In this document: in pieces, positions 56,128 to 64,000 of the stretch
Position numbering within the stretch: position 1 is the stretch's first letter
Layout of the letters: the number at the start of each line of letters is the position of its first letter
From: Akebia trifoliata
Taxonomy: Eukaryota; Streptophyta; Magnoliopsida; Ranunculales; Lardizabalaceae
Direction of reading: 5' to 3'
NCBI GenBank assembly: GCA_017979445.1
Contig: CM030705.1
Coordinates: forward strand, 13,650,040 to 13,714,039
DNA length: 64,000 nucleotides
The notes under the pieces: generated by a model
The model's input: the letters and a program-made list of their open reading frames with translations, nothing else
What the model was told of the DNA's origin: nothing
Databases searched by the model: none
Position numbers and translations under genes: made by a program

Positions 56128-56620
56128 TCTAACATGAACCACGAACATTACTTAAAAACAGCACAAAGTTAGCAGGTTTGAGTTGAGCCTAATCACGTTT
56201 GGGTCGTAATCGTGTCAACCTGCCTAACCCATTTATTAAATGGGTCGTGCACAAGTTAGGGACATCAACCTGTTTAGCCCATTTGACCTATTTTATTACA
56301 TGTCACTAACATGTATTGTTGATCTGTGTACAACCCAACATTTAATGATTGTGGAAATTTTTTTCTAGTGGTGGAACTTGGTTTATGTGTTTGTGATACT
56401 TGTTTCATATTCCTGGACACAGGTTATAATCGTGTTCAAGTCGTGATCATGTTTGTGTTCATGTTCGAGCCATAATTGTGTCATGCTCACGGGTTATACG
56501 TGATAACGTGAACACGACACAACCCAACCTGTTTATTAAAAATTGGTACATGGGTCATGTCATGTTCCCTGTTTAATGAATGGGTCGGGTTGAGTAAATT
56601 TTCATAATACCCTTACCTCA
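56128..56620. repeat. Degenerate GGGTCGTG/CACGACCC-type repeat
   Basis: Motifs ACCTGCCTAACCCATTTATT, AAATGGGTCGTGCAC and GTGTCATGCTCACGGG recur in both orientations, as in short plant TIR elements. Ends were not defined. Confidence 0.4.
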
Positions 56621-57689
56621 GCACAACAAGTCTAAGTTTTAAATCAAGAACTTATCAACAAAAAGGAATAAAAAATTAAATCAAGAACCTAAAGGTCTAC
56701 TTTTATTGATTTTTGAAGTATGACAACTTCAAAAAACTAATCTACTTAAGCCAAATCATGGGGTTTAAGAATATGTTAATAATATGGGAAGGCACTCAAA
56801 ATCACTAACCAATGGTTTGTCTCTGTTCTATACTAGGGGAAGTAAAGTTAGGGCAATGTTTCTAAGTTTATATAATATACTAGTGATACATAACACTTAG
56901 GGTCTATGATAGAAAAACAATTTTTTAATATTAACTAAATGAAAGACGGAACAAGCTAGAAGAAAACTAGATACGAAGTTTTAATAATAATCAAGTACAA
57001 GAAAAAAGCACCCAAAATGTATCTAGAAAGCTAAAAAAGATAACAAGTCTAAAATCAAAATGAGGAGGAAGATGAATTGAACGAGAATAAACGAGGAATT
57101 TCGATAGAAATCTCTTCTTTTGAATTTCACAAACCAAGAAAGGTATAGAAAGATAACAATCTCAAGAGGTCGAGGTGACCTCAGGAGAAAGAAAAAAAGG
57201 CAAGCAAAAACAAGAACAACTAACTAATCATCCCTCAATACAACACAATCTCACCTAAAAGAAGTTCCTCCCCTCAAAGGCCTTCGAGTGTTGTGCCGAT
57301 CTTCGCTTGGGCCGGCTCCGAGGCTCTACTCTAGCTTTGAATTGGTTCGTCCCAGTGGCCCTTTATCGTATCCATCTGCTCTATCCATTCGATTTCCGCT
57401 TCTCTAAAGAAAATGAGACGCTAAAAATGAAAGTGTTCGCAACGCATACCAAAAGGATACCAATTAACCCGATCATTAATGACTAGTTCAAACACCAGGA
57501 GAGAAATGTGCCCTCAATTGAGACCCAAAGAAACAAAGAAACTTATGTTCAATACAATCTTTTGAGAAACTTCCTGCTAGGATTTAAAAATCCTAATATT
57601 CCCCCCTTCAAAAGAATCTAGCAGTGAATGCCAAACTAACCTACCTATAGAAGAAAAGGTCAAGCAAACCCAACTTAAGAATAGGTTCA

Positions 57690-58430
57690 AAACAAAACAA
57701 GGCATAATCCAATGAATACCAAACTGACCAAAGAAAGAACCCACACTACCATAGCAAGAACATAAAGAATAAGGAGATGATTGATCAACTGACCACTAGA
57801 TTTGTATATGCAGCATAAGTCAAAGAACCTTCCATGACTGATGAGATTATCAATTGTTAAGATTTTATCCAAAGAGGTGGACCAAACAAATAAACCCACT
57901 TTCAAAGGACTTCTAAAACCACAAATAGAAGGAATGGGAAAATCCAAACTAGTAGTGTTATTCCAAGCTACACATAATGAACTAATTAGAAGAAAGAGCC
58001 ATTTAGGTACCTCATCCAAAATTGTTTGTCCCATGCCAAAGGGGAAGCAATGATCCTAGAAATGCAAGTGAAGCGGAGCCCTTCCACTCCAAAATCCTCC
58101 CAAAACCAAGCTCTAACACTCATATCCACTCTAAAGTGAGCAAGGTTGGCAAATTAAGGATACCCATTTTAAATGCACTTCCACACACTACACAATGTAG
58201 AAGAAACCCCTATAGTATGCCACCCTAGGTTCCAATTCCCATACTTAGCAACAATAACCCTCCTCCCAATATTTGATTCTTCCTCCCCAAATGCTCTTAA
58301 CCACTTATTCAGAAGGGCCCCATTCATAAAATTTAGTTTCTTAAAGTCAAACCCTCTACAATTCTTACCACACATGGTCTTCCAGTCCACCAATGGTACA
58401 TTTGGGATCCATCTCCATCGTCCCACAAAA
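57690..58430 (-). mobile_element. L1-type LINE ORF2 remnant (RT C-terminus and zf-RVT)
   Basis: The minus-strand frames give VDWKTMCGKNCRGFDFKKLN, ALLNKWLRAFGEEESN and RRVIVAKYGNW, then LKVGLFVWSTSLDKILTIDN. These are the end of an L1 reverse transcriptase followed by its zinc-binding domain. The order is conserved across a frameshift near 58100. Confidence 0.85.
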
Positions 58431-60690
58431 AAATGTCAAAATAACTTTTAAATCCTATTCAAAATGCTCATTAGGAGAGAGAAATCAAAATAGCAGATCG
58501 TCATGCTATCAAATTTGCACCATCTAACCCATTTTAGTCAGATGTGTGATAATCCCAAACGACACTCATCTAGATAGGTCGAGTCACTTTCAGATTCTTG
58601 ATTGTAGTTATTAAGAATTTTCTTGAAACACATGTCGAGACTCGTCAATCAAGATGAGCAAAGAAAAAATTGTAATTTAACTGTTTCATGTTACTTTATT
58701 GGTTATACAACTACTACTCTCAGAAGGAATGATTATACAATCATAACTATGTCTTTCAATAATTCCTTGAGATACGCACTAGGATTAGATGAGGATTAAA
58801 GATTAACCAAGGAATTAATCAAGCGAACAAACATCACCAATGATTACCCTCAAAAATAAAGAAAAATAAATAAAACTACTTTGGATGGATCATAAGATCA
58901 CCTAGATCAAAGTTAAAACAAATTTCAAAGAGATTACCTTAAGCTACGTGCAACAACAAAAAAATCAGATCTGATCGGGTAAGACCAATAGAAATATATA
59001 GAGAAATCAAGCAAGATATACTATTAGATCACGTAAATTGGACCTCGAGACATTGCCTTGAGATTCGCATAACTACTTGTAAGATGATCCTTGATTGGAG
59101 CATCCTCGATGAGATGGAACTACATCATTGCGTAGATCTCGTCGAATAGATGAGAATCGACTATTGGATTGCCAAAATCAAACTCAAAACAAGTCTGGAA
59201 AAGCGATCGAAAATCTCGTCCATTGGGGTAACTTTGTATGTTACTACATAGAGCATACAATAGAAAATTTTGTCTCTAGTCACCTCAAACTGAATGCTTA
59301 CATCAGCAATATCATTGTTGTAAATTATTACATATGGTCTTGCATGTAAGAATTGGTTGTCATGTCTCCAACCCACCTACCATGCATCCAATCACACTTG
59401 TCACTTAAAAATTTGACCCTCTCATTGCTATCCGCCTCACCAAAGCTACCACATCAAATTTCCACTCAAGGACACCATGCCTTTAGCTAAGAGACAAGTG
59501 TCTAATTAACCCCCATGCATTACCCCTAGTTATAAACTTAACTTAATCATATTTGCTTTAAACTTTAACCAATCCCAACCACACATTAACTAGGGTGAAA
59601 TTCTAACTAATCTTAGTTAACTAACTTGACATTAGTTAGTTTATCTCCACCCATGATTAAATCTCAACCCAATCTATATGATCCTATGCAAGCACTTCTT
59701 ACAACTTGACCTCCTCTACTTAGTCCATATGCCTCCATATTGCCACATCAACTCATAGTTCTTTCCATTATATAAAAATTAGGTAAATCTCTCTATCTCT
59801 ACTCTTTCATGCATTCTCCATTGCCTATGCATCTCTAGAGACCTCTCATCCCCCTCAATTACCTCTACAAATCTTCATAACTCAAGTCTAGTGTATATGA
59901 CTCTTTTAAAGCTCTTTTCTTAACACTATTAAAAAATTCTAAAGGAGTCTTCAAGAAAAATCAGCAACCTTCTTATGTCACCTAGTTTGGTATTTGAGAA
60001 GTCTTCATTTAATACTTATTAAGATAAGTGATTTCCCACTACACTACATATTCTTCTATATTTTTCATTTCCTTTAGCCAATTCGTATTCCTAGAGCATT
60101 CTTGCTCATTAAGTTCGCTCTTCACTTAGAAATTATAACATCAACTCTTTTAGGAGAGTCCACCTTCAAGCATTCTTGAAGAGGAACACATACAACCTTA
60201 GGTAAGATCTATTAGTAAAGGAAACTTTAGCTAGAATAGGAACTATAGACATTCATACTTAATGAAGTCTTTTTGTATTTCAACCCAAAAAGAACTCAAG
60301 GTAGCAAAACCAGAGCATAGACCAAGACCGAGCAATGGGATTTTTACGAATTGTGCTTGCAATTTGAGAAGGTATGTACCTTCTCACCCTAGTTGGGCCA
60401 CCCGGCATGTTTTTAAAAAATTTGAATAACTGATTTTAAAACTAATCATTTTCAAAATCTACTTAATTCAACTTCTTTGACATAGGAGGGAATGATAATG
60501 TGTTCTATATTTCACTTGCCATATGTAGAATGATTTTCTTGGCCTAATTATACATCACTTGGTTATTTTTTATGAATCATTAGAGTTCATCCTTAATTGT
60601 TTATATACTTCTAAATTATGGATTGTTTTCAACATCTTATTAGACACTAGAAACATAATTATTCGAAGAAAGAACATTGCTAGAAACCTT
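58431..60690. other. No gene or repeat recognised
   Basis: Searched for the missing N-terminal SEC6 exons on the minus strand without success. The frames present are short and unlike known proteins. Confidence 0.45.
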
Positions 60691-60699
60691 ACAACCTAC

Positions 60700-61175
60700 C
60701 TCTTATAATTGTTATGTAATATTTCTGTTTTATAACATAGAAAACTCCTATATTATTCATGTAATATTTCTATTTTACAATATGGAAGTACATTATTGTT
60801 ACCATGAAATGTTAATATGAAGTGTTTATGTTTTATTAACTATAAAGCTCTCAATATTTCTGTTTTGTTATATAAATATACATCATTTTACCATGAAATG
60901 TTTATATTTTATTACCTAGAAAGCTCTCAAATATTTCTATTTTATATCATACAAATACCTCATTTTTATCAAGTAAGTTTCTGTTTTGTAATATTGATTT
61001 ATAATCTAGAACCATCGCATCTCACCCATGAAAGGTTTTGTTTTGTAAATCACAATAATGTTTCATATTTACCATAAGAAATTTATATTTTATGACTTAA
61101 AAACGTCTTATGTTTACTATGAAATATCACGTTTAATACTTTAAAAATATCTCATTTTCTTATCAAATGTTTTTG
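60700..61175 (+). repeat. Diverged tandem array, ~43-bp unit
   Basis: About ten units alternate around TTTCTGTTTTATAACATA-like and CATCATTTTTACCATGAAA-like blocks. Unit starts such as TGTAATATTTCTG (60715) and TGAAATGTTTATA (60894) recur every 40-46 bases. Confidence 0.75.
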
Positions 61176-62169
61176 TATGTGCATTTACGAAGTATGTAAG
61201 ATGACTGTTGTGACGTGTACTCGTCACATGGATACTCGATGGTGTAGTTTAGGAGTGATATGGTGGATGATCAATCTTAGATATGGACAATATATTATTT
61301 ATGATTATAGATGGGTTATTCAGTGAGTACATCGAGATGAACCACAACATTGAAATTCACAGACAATTTCTGAGTATCCATGGAACGAGTTGTAATATTC
61401 TGTTTTCGTGTTTTTGTTTTTTTTTTCAACGAAATGGAATTAAAACAATTATTATATCGGTGATTTAACATCTCACTGATTTCTTCGGGATTTCTCGCAA
61501 ATAAAACACATACTTATATTATTTTAGTATATTGGTGAGCCGGAAAAAAAAACCGTGAAACTACCTTGCAGGCAATCCCTTGGCTCTTCCAAAAACAAGG
61601 AATTACCTAAGATGTTGATGGATTTAACTTGCTCCCTGGTGATATGAAACGCCTTGGAGACAATCACTCCCAACGAAATCTAGGAAGTACTTGTTATATC
61701 TTTTTCTGATAAACCTTAGTTTTGATTGTAAAGAGGTTGAGATCAGTAGCTAGAGCGATTTGAGATTGCACGTACACCCGACAGGCATTAGAAGTGAGGT
61801 TCACACCTGATTTAGACATGGATCCATCCTAGACTTTAATCGTCAGATGGTTGACTGACATTAGGTATAATTGGGTTGTTGACCCTATTGTCAAACTGCA
61901 ACCTGGGCCGGAAAATATGGCATATTGCGAACAACCCCACACTCTCCATGGGAGTCGACGATTACCATGCCAGACTAGTAAATCAGGACAAGTGAAGATG
62001 CTCAGCCCACATTAAAAGGCCAACGATGTTAGGATCCCTCATTGATAAATTAATGGGACACCGGTTCCGTTCTACGCCAGTACATAATAGAACTCTGCAC
62101 AACTAGGCAGGTCAGTTTTGATCAGAAGATCAATCGCAAACTTAGACCCACTAGAGATACCCCTCACCT
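61176..62169. other. No gene recognised upstream of the copia LTR
   Basis: No supported frame. The part from about 61730 may belong to the retrotransposon LTR, whose left end I could not fix. Confidence 0.4.
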
Positions 62170-62412
62170 CATGTATTGTAATGTGATGTTGTATGTGTTG
62201 GCATGAGCTATACTCTGTACAAGGATCAAATCAAATCAGATTTTTATAGAAAGTATTTCTATAGAAATTATTTCTTTGTAAAATCCCTTACTTAAAGGGT
62301 CAACCATAATTATAGCCTTAGATCATGTATTTCTTAGAATAGTTTCTCCTGTATCTACATATACCTTTGTAATCTGCTATTAGAATAAAAGAAAAAACAG
62401 AAACTTCTTACA
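62170..62412 (+). repeat. 5' LTR (right part) of a third copia
   Basis: Ends in CA directly before the primer site. Contains poly(A)-signal-like and T-rich stretches typical of an LTR. The left boundary is uncertain. Confidence 0.6.
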
Positions 62413-62424
62413 TGGTATCAGAGC
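62413..62424 (+). promoter_or_regulatory. Retrotransposon primer binding site
   Basis: TGGTATCAGAGC is complementary to the 3' end of plant initiator-Met tRNA, the usual Ty1/copia primer site. Confidence 0.92.
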
Positions 62425-62484
62425 AGGATCCTAGGATCTTTGCTTCGCCTACCCACTAATCAGAATCTCTTCCTCTCGACAACC

Positions 62485-64000
62485 ATGGCAGAGTCCAGTC
62501 TTGACGATTGGACAACAAAAATAACAGAGGCCTTGAACAAAGTCCAGACCTCCTCTCAAACCCCATCTGATTTCTCGAATGCTCCTATTGACATTAAGTT
62601 GGACGGTTCCAACTATGCATTATGGTCTCAAGTTGTTGAGATGTATGTCTCAGGGAAAGACAAACTGGGATATATTACTGGCGACTCTCCTCAACCTCTT
62701 GAAACCGATCCGTTTTTCCGGAAATGGAGAACTGAAAATGCCATTGTCAAAGGATGGCTGATCAACTCGATGGACCCCTCCTTGATTGGTAATTTTATTC
62801 GGTTTCCAACTGCTAAATAGGTATGGAACTCGATTGCCACAACTTTTTTTTATGGGACTGATACATCCCAAGTTTATGACCTTCGGCGTCGTGTAACTCG
62901 CATGAGGCAAGCGGGTGGATCTATAGAAAAATATTACACTGATCTTCAAGGTTTATGGCGCAAAATTGATTTTCGTTGTCCTAACCCAATGAAATGTGTA
63001 GAGGATATTCAAAAATATAACTCCATTCTACAGGAAGATAGAGGCTATGTCTTCCTTGATGGCTTAGATGATCGGTTGGACAAAGTTCGAAGTGATGTTC
63101 TTCAGCTACAACCCTTCCCTACAATTGAGCAGGCGTATGCTCATGTCTGACGTGAAGACATTAGGCAAGCAGTCATGACATCCGGTAGTGACATTGCTCC
63201 AGGTGCGGTTATGGCATCCAAAGGATTCAAATCTGGAAAACCAAAATCAAAACCTCAATCTGATGGAGGGAAATGCACCCATTGTGGCAACATGAAACAT
63301 ACCCGTGAAACTTGCTTTAAGTTACATGGGTATCCTGAGTGGTGGAATGATTTTCAAGCACGAAAAAAACGTGAGGGGACTGGCACAAATGAGGCATGGG
63401 GAGAGCGGCTATTGCAAGTGCCGAACCACAATTATCTCTAATTGCTCAACTAGAATCGACAAACTCTTTCACACCCCTCAATGATCAAGGTAACTGTAGA
63501 CAAACATTGATTACATGCCATGATCACAATGATAACATGTGGATTATAGACTCCAAGGCTACTGATCACATGACCTTTGATTCTCATGATTTCTCGCACA
63601 TCACTCAGCCCAGGAAAACTCGTATTGCAAATGCTAATGGAGTCCAATATCCGGTTACGGGAGCGGGAACGGTGGCCTTATCCTCCACTCTTTCCCTAAA
63701 CCATACTTTACTTGTTCCATCTTTATCAAATAAATTGCTTTCTGTCAGTCAAGTTACAATCAACCTCAATTGTGTGGTATTAATGTATCCTACCTTTTGT
63801 CTTCTTCAGGATATTCTCACCAAGGAGAGATCATTGGGCATGGTACTAAAAAAGGGGGACTTTACTACATGGATGACTTCAATTCAGCAAAAGCCAATCA
63901 GGTCGGACACACAACCAGTGATAAGGAACGAAAATTTGGCTTCTTCATAATCGCTTGGGACATCCCTCTTTTGGATATTTGCAACATCTCTTTCCAGCTT
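62485..64000 (+). mobile_element. Third Ty1/copia, gag and protease, runs off window
   Basis: Gag begins MAESSLDDWTTK (62485) and carries IKLDGSNYALWSQVVEMYVS and WLINSMDPSL, with a stop near 62818 that is probably a lesion. A later frame has GSIEKYYTDLQGLWRKID, then the zinc knuckle CTHCGNMKHTRETCFKLHG (63274-63330) and protease MWIIDSKATDHMTFDSHDF (about 63540; D-S-K in place of D-S-G), then LLSVSQVT. It is the least decayed of the copia elements here. Confidence 0.9.

Noticed and set aside
60700..61175. CRISPR-like array
   Set aside because: Units are contiguous, diverged and AT-rich with no unique spacers, and the genome is a plant's; it is an old tandem repeat.

Overview
This window is nuclear DNA of a flowering plant. 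The evidence is AT-rich sequence, spliced genes with plant-specific products, Ty1/copia retrotransposons primed by the plant initiator-Met tRNA site, RTE and L1 LINEs, tRNA-derived SINEs and many hAT and MITE elements. There is no prokaryotic gene organisation. Most listed short reading frames are chance or transposon debris, and only three host genes can be supported.

Region 1 (1-14.1 kb) holds two small genes in a dense field of short inverted-repeat transposons. A two-exon minus-strand gene at 2005-2421 encodes a 105-residue protein with the layout of a plant elicitor peptide precursor (PROPEP): an amphipathic N-terminal helix motif, an acidic middle, and a basic, Pro-rich C-terminus ending S-G-G-G-G-Q-I-N. 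An intronless plus-strand gene at 11388-12173 encodes a MIZU-KUSSEI1-like (DUF617) protein. A MITE ends one base before its TATA-like sequence.

Region 2 (15.6 kb to the right edge) is one very large minus-strand gene, the exocyst subunit SEC6. Seventeen exons join in frame and encode about 543 residues plus the stop codon; the N-terminal ~210 codons are not found and probably lie beyond 64 kb. The introns reach 9.6 kb, and more than 14 kb for the open one. They are packed with mobile DNA: a copia fragment and an organelle-like insert (18.5-20 kb), a rearranged copia (24.8-27.5 kb), a SINE and an RTE LINE split by a hAT (29.8-31.7 kb), two hATs (33.6-35.2 kb), a full copia with a nested hAT (40.6-47.1 kb), a further hAT and a LINE tail (47.2-48.4 kb), a second full copia (50.3-55.3 kb), a SINE and L1 remnant (56-58.4 kb), and the start of a third copia (62.2-64 kb).

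The host genes have unrelated roles (damage-peptide signalling, root tropism or polarity, vesicle tethering) and nothing suggests they are co-regulated. The most notable points are the PROPEP gene with a microsatellite inside its 99-bp intron, the GC-AG intron in SEC6, the inverted LTR junction with microhomology, and the nested hATs with readable 8-bp target duplications.
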